From Vicingus serpentipes (GTDB taxonomy: Bacteria; Bacteroidota; Bacteroidia; Flavobacteriales_E; Vicingaceae), in the NCBI GenBank assembly GCA_024103385.1, contig JAGFIT010000009.1, positions 1 through 64,000 of the forward strand: a DNA stretch of 64,000 nt, given 5' to 3'. Shown here one piece after another: positions 53,665 through 62,779 of the stretch; positions within the stretch are counted from its first letter, which is position 1; the number at the start of each line of letters is the position of its first letter. The notes under the pieces are model-generated. The model had not been told where the DNA came from. It saw only the letters and a list, made by a program, of their open reading frames with translations, and did not search any database. The position numbers and the translations under genes are program-made.

Positions 53665-54990
53665 ATGGCTCAAGTTGAATTAATAATGCCTAAAATGGGT
53701 GAAAGTGTTGCGGAAGCAACAATAACATCATGGTTAAAAGAAGTGGGAGACACTATTGAAGCAGATGAATCTGTTGTAGAAATTGCAACAGATAAGGTTG
53801 ACTCTGAAGTTCCATCAACCGCTGCAGGTGTTTTAGTTAAAAAATTGTTTAACGAAGGAGATGTTGTTCAAGTAGGTCAAACCATTGCAATTATCGGAGC
53901 AGAAGGGGAAGTTGCTGTAGAGGCTCCAATCTCAACCCCTAAAGTTGAAAGTGAAAAAGAAGTCACTCCTGTTGTTGAACAAGAAGTAGCGGTTGTTGCT
54001 GCACCAGTAGTTACAGAAAAAAACATCAACACAACTGATACTGATCGATTTTATTCTCCATTAGTTAAGAGTATTGCCAGAGAAGAAGGAATTCCTATTG
54101 CTGAATTAGAAACCATTCCTGGAACTGGGCAAAATGGAAGGGTAACAAAAAAAGATATGCTCAACTATATTCCAACTAGAAATATAGAAACAGCAACAAG
54201 CACTCCAGTTTCTCAAAACGGAAATGTAGTTCCCCCACCAGTAATAAAAGAAGCTTCTAATCCTGTTGTTGCTACATCAGGAGAAGACGAAATAATTGAA
54301 ATGGATAGAATGAGGAAACTCATTGCTCACCATATGGTAGCTTCCAAACAAACTTCTCCTCACGTTACCTCGTACGTAGAAGCTGACATGACCAATATTG
54401 TGAATTGGAGAAATAAAGTTAAAAATGAATTTTTAACTAGAGAAAATGAAAAAATCACCTTTACACCAATTATTATAGAAGCTATTGTAAAGGCCATTAA
54501 AGATTTTCCGATGATTAACATTTCTGTTGATGGTGATAACATCATCAAAAAGAAAAACATTAACATTGGAATGGCAACTGCTCTTCCAACAGGTAATTTA
54601 ATTGTTCCTGTTATTAAAAACGCGGATCAACTCAATTTAGTAGGATTAACTAAGGCTGTTAACAGTTTAGCTAACAAAGCAAGAAACAACAAACTTGCTC
54701 CTGATGATATTGCTGGAGGAACATACACTGTTACTAATGTAGGGTCATTCGGTAATGTGATGGGAACTCCTATTATCAACCAACCTCAAGTTGCTATTAT
54801 GGCTGTTGGAATTATCCAAAAAAAACCAACAGTAATTGAAACTCCTAGTGGTGATGCAATTGCTATTCGTCATAAAATGTTTTTATCCCACGCTTATGAC
54901 CACAGAGTTGTTGATGGTGCTTTAGGAGGTAAATTTGTACGAAAAGTAGCTGATTACCTTGAAGGTTTTGATGTTAATCGAGAATTTTAA
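53665..54990 (+). CDS. 2-oxo acid dehydrogenase E2 component (dihydrolipoamide acyltransferase)
   Basis: 441 residues. One lipoyl domain (1-78) with the modified Lys44 in EIATDKVDSEVPS, a linker, an E3/E1-binding domain at about 125-165 (YSPLVKSIAREEGIPIAELE), and the catalytic domain (about 210-441) with the active site HAYDHRVVDGALGG. This is the core of a pyruvate, 2-oxoglutarate or branched-chain dehydrogenase complex; the sequence is closest to the branched-chain/unspecified type. Genes for E1 and E3 are not next to it. Confidence 0.93.
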   Translation: MAQVELIMPKMGESVAEATITSWLKEVGDTIEADESVVEIATDKVDSEVPSTAAGVLVKKLFNEGDVVQVGQTIAIIGAEGEVAVEAPISTPKVESEKEVTPVVEQEVAVVAAPVVTEKNINTTDTDRFYSPLVKSIAREEGIPIAELETIPGTGQNGRVTKKDMLNYIPTRNIETATSTPVSQNGNVVPPPVIKEASNPVVATSGEDEIIEMDRMRKLIAHHMVASKQTSPHVTSYVEADMTNIVNWRNKVKNEFLTRENEKITFTPIIIEAIVKAIKDFPMINISVDGDNIIKKKNINIGMATALPTGNLIVPVIKNADQLNLVGLTKAVNSLANKARNNKLAPDDIAGGTYTVTNVGSFGNVMGTPIINQPQVAIMAVGIIQKKPTVIETPSGDAIAIRHKMFLSHAYDHRVVDGALGGKFVRKVADYLEGFDVNREF

Positions 54991-55022
54991 TTCATTAATA
55001 GTATTTTTATTCGTACTTATAG

Positions 55023-55053
55023 TTTGATTAGTAAATCAAATGAAATATATTTG
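55023..55053 (+). promoter_or_regulatory. Complete Bacteroidota-type promoter for the PorE-like cluster
   Basis: TTTG at 55023-55026, a 19-base spacer, then TATATTTG at 55046-55053. Both elements match the consensus with the best spacing. The start codon is 32 bases after the -7 box. It is the clearest promoter in the window. Confidence 0.72.
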
Positions 55054-55084
55054 CATTGATGCAATTACCAGAGAAATATAATTC

Positions 55085-57424
55085 ATGAAAAAAATCGTCC
55101 TACTTTTTGTCTTTAGTTTCATTTTCATTTTCGTTAATGCTCAAGAAGAATCGTTTAATCAAAAATTTTTAGAAGCTAATACGCTAATGGAAGAAAGCCA
55201 ATTTAATGTTGCTCTTCCCATATGGTTAGACTTACAAAAATCACAACCTGATAATTCTAATGTAAATTACAAAGTAGGTCTTTGTTATATTCGTTCTGCA
55301 AATAACAAAAAGAAAGCACTGGATTACTTGGTAAAAGCTGTAGAAAACACTTCATCTAATTACGACCCTTTTTCTGCCTCAGAAAAAAAAGCACCAACAG
55401 AAGCTTATTTTTATTTGGCTAAAGCATATCATATCAGTTATAAGTTAGATTCTGCTATATTAAGTTATACGACCTTTAAAGATAAAATTTCTAAAAAACA
55501 TTTTTTATACAAAGAAGTAGATCATCACATTGCACAATGCAACTATGCAAAAGAAGCAATTAAAGACCCTGTCAACATCAAAATCAGTAATATGGGTGTT
55601 AAAATCAACTCCGCTTTTGCAGACTACAGCCCCGTTTTAGCTGTTGATGAATCGTCTATTTATTTTACCTCAAGAAGAATACGAAAAGACAGTTCTAACT
55701 ACTACATAAAAGATATTAATGATGGACAACACTATGAAGACATTTATGTTTCTCATAACTACGATGATACTTGGACAGAACCCGAATTGTTAAACATTAA
55801 TACAGAGGATCATGAAGCAACATTAAACCTATCAGTAGATGGCCAAATACTGTTTATTTTTAAAGATGATAATGGCGATGGAAATATCTACATAAGTAAG
55901 TTAGATGGTGAAGAATGGTCTGCTCCTATAAAATTAGGCTCTGATATTAATCTTGAATCAAGAGAAACACATGCCCACATTTCTCCAGATGGAAATACAT
56001 TATACTTCGTAAGTGATAGAAAAGGTGGTTTAGGAGGACAAGACATCTACATGTGTAAAAAATTACCTGATGGTTCTTGGGCAAAATCTCAAAACCTTGG
56101 AGAAACAATCAACACCCCTTATGATGAAGACGGCATTTTTGTACACCCTGATGGAAAGACTATTTATTTTAGTTCTAAAGGACATAAAAGTATGGGTGGC
56201 TATGATATTTTTTCATCCCAGTTAGATGAAACGGGTAATTGGTCTGTTCCCGTAAATATTGGATATCCGATTAACTCAACAGATGATGATGTTTTTTTTG
56301 TTACTTCTGCTGATGGAAAAAGAGCATATTATTCTTCCTTTCAAGAAAAAGGATTCGGTGAAAAGGACATTTATGTTCTTTCTTTAGAAGATGCCAATGC
56401 AAAACCTGTAACATTATTATCTGGCTATGTTAAAGTTCTTGGGAAAAGTGAAACTCCTGAAAATGCACAAGTTATTGTAACTAACAATGAGACAGGCGAC
56501 TTAATGGGAATTTATAAACCTCGTAAAAAAGATGGTAGATTCAGTATTATCTTAACGCCAGGAAATGATTATCACATTGTGTATTCAGCTGCAACCTATA
56601 AGCAAGAAGAAGATTTATATATCCCTCCTATTTCTGCTTATCAAGAAATTAATAGAGGTATAGATTTACAAGATGTAATATTCGGAGATTCAGCAGACAT
56701 CGTTGTAGTAGAACCTCTCAACTATAAAAAAGGAGATAAAATTGAAAAATTAAAAGCTGAAGTTAACGAATTAGCAAATATCATAGAAAAAGATAAAGCC
56801 CATTTAACATCTCTTCAACCTGAAATGAAAAAAATAAACATGAGCTTGTATCAACTAGAAGCTCAACTTGCTAAAGACAACTCTAATCCTGTTGACAATG
56901 ATAAAAAAATAAAAGAACTAGAAATATTAATAACTAACTTAAGAGCTAAGATAGCCTCCATGAATGCAGAAGATGAATCAGTTCTAGTTGAAGAAGAACC
57001 TACAAAAGAACCTACAAAAGAACCTACAAAGAAGCCAATTATAGCTGATAAAGTAATCGCTTCTTATCAAGAGTTTTTCAAATACAATGTGAAAAACATA
57101 AACACTGCCAACCAAAAATATATTGATGTTTTAAATCAAGCAATGGAAAAAATTAATACAGATGGAAAAGTGATTTTTGATATTGAATCTAGTGCTTCTA
57201 AGGTTCCTACTAAAACATTCAAATCTAATGCTACTTTAGCATACGAAAGAGCTATAGACGCGAAAAAAACCATTATCAATTCTTTAGTAGCAAAAGGAAT
57301 AGCAAAGGAAAAAATCATTATTAAAAATATTGATTCTAGTGTTAATGGGCCTCAATATAGTGGAGACTTTGACAATAGTGCTCGTTACGAGCAGTACCAA
57401 TATGTTATTATCAAATTAAAATAA
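55085..57424 (+). CDS. PorE-like envelope protein: TPR, PD40 propeller, regulatory-like domain, OmpA-like C-terminus
   Basis: 779 residues. Signal peptide (to about Ala20), TPR-like helices (about 25-160), PD40/WD40-like beta-propeller (about 165-445; HISPDGNTLYFVSDRKGGLG, KTIYFSSKGHKSMGGYDIF), a carboxypeptidase-regulatory-like fold (about 450-530), a coiled-coil, a TKEP repeat linker (about 639-650) and a divergent OmpA-like domain (about 655-779). This order matches PorE, which links T9SS to peptidoglycan in Porphyromonas. It lacks the PorE lipobox and the usual Asp of the peptidoglycan site (IESSAS instead of a TD motif). First of three tandem paralogues. Confidence 0.85.
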   Translation: MKKIVLLFVFSFIFIFVNAQEESFNQKFLEANTLMEESQFNVALPIWLDLQKSQPDNSNVNYKVGLCYIRSANNKKKALDYLVKAVENTSSNYDPFSASEKKAPTEAYFYLAKAYHISYKLDSAILSYTTFKDKISKKHFLYKEVDHHIAQCNYAKEAIKDPVNIKISNMGVKINSAFADYSPVLAVDESSIYFTSRRIRKDSSNYYIKDINDGQHYEDIYVSHNYDDTWTEPELLNINTEDHEATLNLSVDGQILFIFKDDNGDGNIYISKLDGEEWSAPIKLGSDINLESRETHAHISPDGNTLYFVSDRKGGLGGQDIYMCKKLPDGSWAKSQNLGETINTPYDEDGIFVHPDGKTIYFSSKGHKSMGGYDIFSSQLDETGNWSVPVNIGYPINSTDDDVFFVTSADGKRAYYSSFQEKGFGEKDIYVLSLEDANAKPVTLLSGYVKVLGKSETPENAQVIVTNNETGDLMGIYKPRKKDGRFSIILTPGNDYHIVYSAATYKQEEDLYIPPISAYQEINRGIDLQDVIFGDSADIVVVEPLNYKKGDKIEKLKAEVNELANIIEKDKAHLTSLQPEMKKINMSLYQLEAQLAKDNSNPVDNDKKIKELEILITNLRAKIASMNAEDESVLVEEEPTKEPTKEPTKKPIIADKVIASYQEFFKYNVKNINTANQKYIDVLNQAMEKINTDGKVIFDIESSASKVPTKTFKSNATLAYERAIDAKKTIINSLVAKGIAKEKIIIKNIDSSVNGPQYSGDFDNSARYEQYQYVIIKLK
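56999..57034 (+). repeat. 12-base tandem repeat (three units) in the PorE-like linker
   Basis: Unit CCTACAAAAGAA occurs twice exactly and once with one change, encoding PTKEPTKEPTKK. Such repeats can vary in copy number. Confidence 0.85.
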
Positions 57425-57453
57425 CCTAAAAGGTTCACTATTAATCAAATCCT

Positions 57454-59559
57454 ATGAAGTTTTCTATTAAATTAATAATTCCATTTATCGCGTTATTAAT
57501 TATTAGCACAGGTATTTTTGCTCAAAATTTTTCGGCTGAAGAAAAACGTATTTTAAAAAAAGCTAGAAAAAATCTTGCTGACGAAAAATATAAAGATGCA
57601 CAAAACGACTACTTAGAGTTAATAAAAATAAATCCAAAGAATGACTTCACTAATTTCGAAGCAGGATTAAGTTATTACCTCTCAGATTTTGAAAGAGAGA
57701 AGTCTATTCCTTACTTTGAGAATGCGTTAAAATACTCTTCAGAAGACACTATACCTGAATTAAAATACTATTTAGGAAGAGCTTACCATATCAACGGACA
57801 ATTTGAAAAATCTAAAACTACTCTAGCTGAATTTTCCTCTTTTATTAAAAAACATACTAAGGCGGGTCAAAGTTTATTAAACGAAACTAATTATCGTATT
57901 CAAATTAATGATAACAGTATCAACTACGCGGGAAATCAAAATAAAAACATTAAGGTTAAAAACCTAGGAAAAAATATAAATACATCCTACCCAGAATATG
58001 CTCCTGTTTTTAAAAAGGAAGACCACGTTATTTTATTTACCTCTAGAAGAAAAGAGAACTTGGGAAAAATGGCTGTTGATAATTTAGCTTATGAAGACAT
58101 TTATGTTGCTAAAAGAACTGCTGCTAATTCTTGGGAATTAATTACCGATAAACAAGAACTCAACAAATATCTTCCAAAAAATTTCAACACTAGAAAACAC
58201 GATGCTGGAGTTATTTATTCTGCCGATGGAAAAACATTATATACATACAAGGATGATGCATTATGGAAATCTATTTTTAAAGATGAACAATGGAATGAAT
58301 TAGAAAAGCTGAATAAAGAAATCAACGAAAGTCAATTTAACGTTCCTAGTATTTCCGTTACCAAAGATGGTAATACAATGTTTTTTGTTAGCTACAGAAA
58401 AGATGGGTATGGTGGAAAAGATATTTATAAAGCCACAAAAAATAATGATGGTTCCTGGAGTGCTCCAGAAAATTTAGGCCCGAAAATTAACACTGAGTTT
58501 GATGAGGATGCCCCGTTTTTATCCAACAATGGGATAACATTTTATTTTTCTTCAAAAGGACATGAAGGTATTGGTGGATACGATATTTTTAAAAGTGAAT
58601 TTATAAATGGGGAATTAAGTGAACCTATTAATTTAGGAATACCTTTAAACTCTCCGCTAGATGATATTTACTTCGTAATTGATGAAGAGGATCAAACTGG
58701 GTTTCTCTCTTCCGATAGAAATGGAGGAAATGGAGGAATGGATATTTATAGTTTCTGCAGCAATTGCCCCGATGAAATTATCAACGTTATTAAAGGAATC
58801 TTAGCTAACAATGATGGTGATTCCATTGATGATGCTTCCATATCGTTCAATATTATCAACCCCGACAGCTTAATTGGAACAACCGCCTCTGAGAATGGAA
58901 ACTTTGAACTTAATACCAATACCTCAGGAAAACATCAAATCACAGTTAATGCGAATAATTACGAAAAACAATCCATTTACATTAATTTACCTGACACATC
59001 AACTACAGCTGACATAAAAATCAATTTATATCAAGTAGAAACTGAAACTAATAACTATCAAATTATTCATTTAACTAGCGATGTTTTAGCGTTAAACCAA
59101 TCAGATACCATTGAAATAGAAAAAACACTCTTAACTACTGTAACAGATGGAAATGTTCCAACTAAAAAAACACCTACTCCATCAAATGTAATTGCAGAGT
59201 ACCAAGGTTTTTTCGATTATAATGTAAAAGAAATTAATACGACTTCTTCTGATTATCTTGCTATGGTAGAAAAAGCCGTCAAAGAAATTCAATCAGGAAA
59301 AACAATAGCTATTCAGATAGAATCTAGCGCATCTAGAGTTCCTACAAAAACGTTTAAGACAAATATTAACTTAGCATCTCTAAGGGGTGAGCAAGCCAAA
59401 GAAGTCCTTATTAAAACATTATTAGCAAAAGGATTTGATGAAAGCAAATTTAACATCACCAATATTAATGCTATCGTTAGCGGACCTAAATATATAGGAG
59501 ATTATAAGAATACTGAGAAATATAATAAGTTTCAGTATGTTAAAATCATCATCAAATAG
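57454..59559 (+). CDS. PorE-like envelope protein, second paralogue
   Basis: 701 residues with the same order: signal peptide (FIALLIISTGIFAQ), TPR-like helices (about 25-150), PD40 propeller (about 155-440; VTKDGNTMFFVSYRKDGYGG), carboxypeptidase-regulatory-like domain (about 445-530) and the OmpA-like C-terminus (about 575-701, IESSASRVPTKTFKTN). It is closest to its upstream neighbour in the last domain, 29 bases away, so the pair arose by tandem duplication. No lipobox. Confidence 0.85.
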   Translation: MKFSIKLIIPFIALLIISTGIFAQNFSAEEKRILKKARKNLADEKYKDAQNDYLELIKINPKNDFTNFEAGLSYYLSDFEREKSIPYFENALKYSSEDTIPELKYYLGRAYHINGQFEKSKTTLAEFSSFIKKHTKAGQSLLNETNYRIQINDNSINYAGNQNKNIKVKNLGKNINTSYPEYAPVFKKEDHVILFTSRRKENLGKMAVDNLAYEDIYVAKRTAANSWELITDKQELNKYLPKNFNTRKHDAGVIYSADGKTLYTYKDDALWKSIFKDEQWNELEKLNKEINESQFNVPSISVTKDGNTMFFVSYRKDGYGGKDIYKATKNNDGSWSAPENLGPKINTEFDEDAPFLSNNGITFYFSSKGHEGIGGYDIFKSEFINGELSEPINLGIPLNSPLDDIYFVIDEEDQTGFLSSDRNGGNGGMDIYSFCSNCPDEIINVIKGILANNDGDSIDDASISFNIINPDSLIGTTASENGNFELNTNTSGKHQITVNANNYEKQSIYINLPDTSTTADIKINLYQVETETNNYQIIHLTSDVLALNQSDTIEIEKTLLTTVTDGNVPTKKTPTPSNVIAEYQGFFDYNVKEINTTSSDYLAMVEKAVKEIQSGKTIAIQIESSASRVPTKTFKTNINLASLRGEQAKEVLIKTLLAKGFDESKFNITNINAIVSGPKYIGDYKNTEKYNKFQYVKIIIK

Positions 59560-59672
59560 TTGATAACTATTGATTAAGCATTATCCTTTTTGTTTTTAAA
59601 TCGTTAAAAAAAATAATACATTTAGAGTTTGGTACTGATATTGCACCACAACTAAAAAAATTATTTATTTTA

Positions 59673-61217
59673 ATGCTAGCAAATAGATACATATTAACAT
59701 TTGTTACTATAGCTTTAACACTCAATCTCTTTTCCCAAAGAGCAGATCCTGAAGATGCTAAAGAGCATTTTAAATATGGTAATTATACTGACGCTTTAAA
59801 AGTATATATTAAGTTAATCGATAAAGATCCTCAAAATGCAGATTACCCATATAAAGCTGGACTATGTGTTTTATTAACCGACAGAGATAAAAAAGAAGCC
59901 GTTAGGTATCTTGAAATAGCTTCTGAGAGAAAATCCGATCCTGATGTAGATTTTTACTTAGGAAAAGCCTACCACCATGTATTAAAGCTAGATGACGCCC
60001 TAGATAGTTTTCAAAAATATAAAACGTCTGCCGCTGGAACAAAACAAGATGAAGTAGATAGAGAAATTGAAACTGTCAACAATGCTAAAAAACAAATTCA
60101 GTCGCCTATTGATGTTAGTTTTGAAAATGTTGGAGATAATATCAACACAGAATATCCTGATTATTACCCCTTTGTAACTCCTGATGAATCATTTATGGTA
60201 TTTACTTCTAGACGAAGTGGAGCAAAAGAATTTGATGGATACTACCCTTCTAGCATCTATTACAGTCAAGTTGTTGATGGTGAATTTGTATCCGCAAAAA
60301 AAGGAAGTTCTATGATTAATTCTTCATTTGATGACCAAGCAGTAGGCTTATCATACAATGCCGACAAACTTTATATATATTTTGATGACATTAAAAATGT
60401 TGGAGATATTTATGAAGCTGATATCAAGGATTTTAAATTTAAAAAGAAAGTGAAATTAGGAGACAATATTAATTCCAATAGCTTTGAAAGTGCTGCTACC
60501 ATATCTGCTGATGGAAATACTATGTTTTTTGCAAGTGATAGAGACGGAGGAATGGGTGGTAAAGACATTTATATGTCGAGAAAACTACCTACTGGAGAAT
60601 GGGCCTTACCTCAAAATCTAGGAGAGAACATTAACTCTAAATATGATGAAGATTTTCCTAATTTGTTTTATGATGGATCAACTTTGTATTTTTCTTCTAA
60701 AGGGCATAATAGTATTGGAGGATATGATTACTTCAAGTCTAACTGGGATGCCGAAAACAATACTTGGACAAAACCAGAAAATATTGGCTATCCGTTAAAT
60801 ACTCCTGATGATAATCTATGTATTTCTTTTACAGAAGATAAAAGACATGCTTACATATCTGCATGGAGAAAAGATAGTAGAGGTGAAAAAGACATTTACA
60901 AAGTCACTTTTAATGAATTAGACGCTCGACAAACTATTATCAAATCGAAAATTGTAACCGAAGGATCTACAGATGCCATTATTGATGCTTTTGTTGTAGT
61001 AACTGATAATAGAACACAAGAAGAGATTGGCAACTACACCCCTAATTCTAAAAATGGTAGCTTTATCATTACCCTTGTACCCGGGAGCTATAATATATTT
61101 ATCGATGCCCCTGCTTTTCCTCCAAAAAGTATAGATATAGTGGTTAAAGGAAAAAGTGATTTTGTCCCTTTTATGAACAAAGAATTTGTTGTTGGGAACA
61201 CAGCAACTCCCGAATAG
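59673..61217 (+). CDS. PorE-like envelope protein, third paralogue without OmpA domain
   Basis: 514 residues: signal peptide (ILTFVTIALTLNLFSQ), TPR-like helices (about 25-140), PD40 propeller (about 145-420, ISADGNTMFFASDRDGGMGG) and a C-terminal carboxypeptidase-regulatory-like domain (about 425-505). It stops where the other two continue to an OmpA-like domain. A shorter periplasmic or outer-membrane partner of the first two is likely. It is 113 bases from its upstream neighbour. Confidence 0.83.
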   Translation: MLANRYILTFVTIALTLNLFSQRADPEDAKEHFKYGNYTDALKVYIKLIDKDPQNADYPYKAGLCVLLTDRDKKEAVRYLEIASERKSDPDVDFYLGKAYHHVLKLDDALDSFQKYKTSAAGTKQDEVDREIETVNNAKKQIQSPIDVSFENVGDNINTEYPDYYPFVTPDESFMVFTSRRSGAKEFDGYYPSSIYYSQVVDGEFVSAKKGSSMINSSFDDQAVGLSYNADKLYIYFDDIKNVGDIYEADIKDFKFKKKVKLGDNINSNSFESAATISADGNTMFFASDRDGGMGGKDIYMSRKLPTGEWALPQNLGENINSKYDEDFPNLFYDGSTLYFSSKGHNSIGGYDYFKSNWDAENNTWTKPENIGYPLNTPDDNLCISFTEDKRHAYISAWRKDSRGEKDIYKVTFNELDARQTIIKSKIVTEGSTDAIIDAFVVVTDNRTQEEIGNYTPNSKNGSFIITLVPGSYNIFIDAPAFPPKSIDIVVKGKSDFVPFMNKEFVVGNTATPE

Positions 61218-61235
61218 AGAAATAAATCTATTTCC

Positions 61236-62069
61236 ATGAAATTAAACCTTACTCAACCGATTGCCTTTTTTGATTTAGAGACAACTGGTTTAAACATTGC
61301 TTCGGATAGAATTGTTGAGATATCTATTATCAAAATAATGCCTAACGGAGATAAAGAAATTAAAACCAAATTAATTAATCCTACTATTCCTATCTCAAAA
61401 GAAGCTTCTGCAGTACACGGTATTACTGATGAAGACGTAAAAGATAAAGCTACCTTTAAAGAAATTGCTGAAGAACTAGATCAATTTATCCAAAATTGTG
61501 ACTTAGGTGGATTCAACTCTAACCGATTTGATATTCCTTTACTTGCTGAAGAATTTTTAAGAGCAGGAATTGATTTTGATATTTCTAAAAGAAACTTGAT
61601 TGATGTACAAAACATTTTTCATAAAATGGAAAAACGAACATTGGTTGCTGCTTATAAATTTTATTGCGATAAAGACTTAACCGATGCACATAGCGCTGAA
61701 GCAGATACAACAGCAACCTATGAAATATTGGAGGCTCAAATTCAGAAATACGATGAGCTCAAAAATGATATGAATTTTTTAGCCGATTTTTCCCAACAAA
61801 CTAAAAATGTTGACTTACTAGGGAGAATTGTATACAACGAAAAAGGAGTTGAAGTATTTAATTTTGGAAAACATAAAGGAAAATCAGTTCGAGCAGTTTA
61901 CCAAAAAGAACCTGGATATTACAATTGGATGATGAATGGTGATTTTCCATTATATACAAAAAAAGTATTGACTCAAATTATTGACCGAATAAAAACTCAA
62001 GAAGAGGCTCAAAAAAGTATCAATTTTGATAACAAGCTAGAACAACTTCAAAATAAATTCAAGAAATAA
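61236..62069 (+). CDS. DnaQ-like 3'-5' exonuclease with C-terminal DUF3820-like domain
   Basis: 277 residues. DEDDh exonuclease motifs: FFDLETTGL (Exo I), GGFNSNRFDIPLLAEEF (Exo II), and HSAEADTTATYEIL (Exo III with the His). The C-terminal part FNFGKHKGKSVRAVYQKEPG is a DUF3820-like module. It may proofread or process DNA or RNA ends. Its TAA is directly followed by the ATG of the FAH-family gene. Confidence 0.9.
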   Translation: MKLNLTQPIAFFDLETTGLNIASDRIVEISIIKIMPNGDKEIKTKLINPTIPISKEASAVHGITDEDVKDKATFKEIAEELDQFIQNCDLGGFNSNRFDIPLLAEEFLRAGIDFDISKRNLIDVQNIFHKMEKRTLVAAYKFYCDKDLTDAHSAEADTTATYEILEAQIQKYDELKNDMNFLADFSQQTKNVDLLGRIVYNEKGVEVFNFGKHKGKSVRAVYQKEPGYYNWMMNGDFPLYTKKVLTQIIDRIKTQEEAQKSINFDNKLEQLQNKFKK

Positions 62070-62681
62070 ATGAAAATAATTTGTATTGGTAGAAACTATA
62101 TTAACCATGCCAAAGAATTAAATAATCCAGTGCCAAAAGAGCCGGTATTTTTTATGAAACCTGATACAGCTCTACTTCCGAAAAGTAATCCTTTCGTTTA
62201 CCCTAGTTTTTCTAAAGATGTTCATTATGAAGTTGAGATAGTCATAAAAATTAATCGTTTAGGAAAACACATTGAAGAAAAATTTGCCCACAAATATTAC
62301 AACGAAATTGGCATTGGAGTAGATTTTACCGCTCGTGATGTGCAACAGCAATGTAAAGAAAAAGGATTGCCATGGGAAAAAGCCAAAGCTTTTGACGGTT
62401 CTGCTCCTACCAGCTCATTTGTGAGTATTAACGATTATGAAGATATTAATAACCTCAACTTCAGTATTCATATTAATGGAGAAACAAGACAAACAGGTAA
62501 TACCAAAAACATGATTTTTACTATTAACCAGCTTATTGCTTATGTATCTCAATTTGTTACCTTAAAAATTGGAGACCTTATATACACAGGAACTCCAGAA
62601 GGCGTTGGCTCTATTCAAATTAATGATAAAGTAGAATGTTTTATTGAGAAAAAAAAATTGCTACAGTTTAACGTAAAGTAA
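62070..62681 (+). CDS. Fumarylacetoacetate hydrolase-family protein
   Basis: 203 residues, FAH C-terminal-domain fold. CIGRNYINHAKELNNPVP and FFMKPDTALLP are typical, as are the metal site HYEVEIVIKI and GDLIYTGTPEGVGSI. Members split acylpyruvates or decarboxylate oxaloacetate; the exact substrate is not evident. Directly follows the exonuclease gene. Confidence 0.92.
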   Translation: MKIICIGRNYINHAKELNNPVPKEPVFFMKPDTALLPKSNPFVYPSFSKDVHYEVEIVIKINRLGKHIEEKFAHKYYNEIGIGVDFTARDVQQQCKEKGLPWEKAKAFDGSAPTSSFVSINDYEDINNLNFSIHINGETRQTGNTKNMIFTINQLIAYVSQFVTLKIGDLIYTGTPEGVGSIQINDKVECFIEKKKLLQFNVK

Positions 62682-62779
62682 TTTTATCCTCATAAGTATT
62701 TCAAGAAAGTGTTATTTATGTATAATTAATTACAAATAAAATCTAGAAGGCTTAAATCAAATTTTTAAATTAAACTAAT

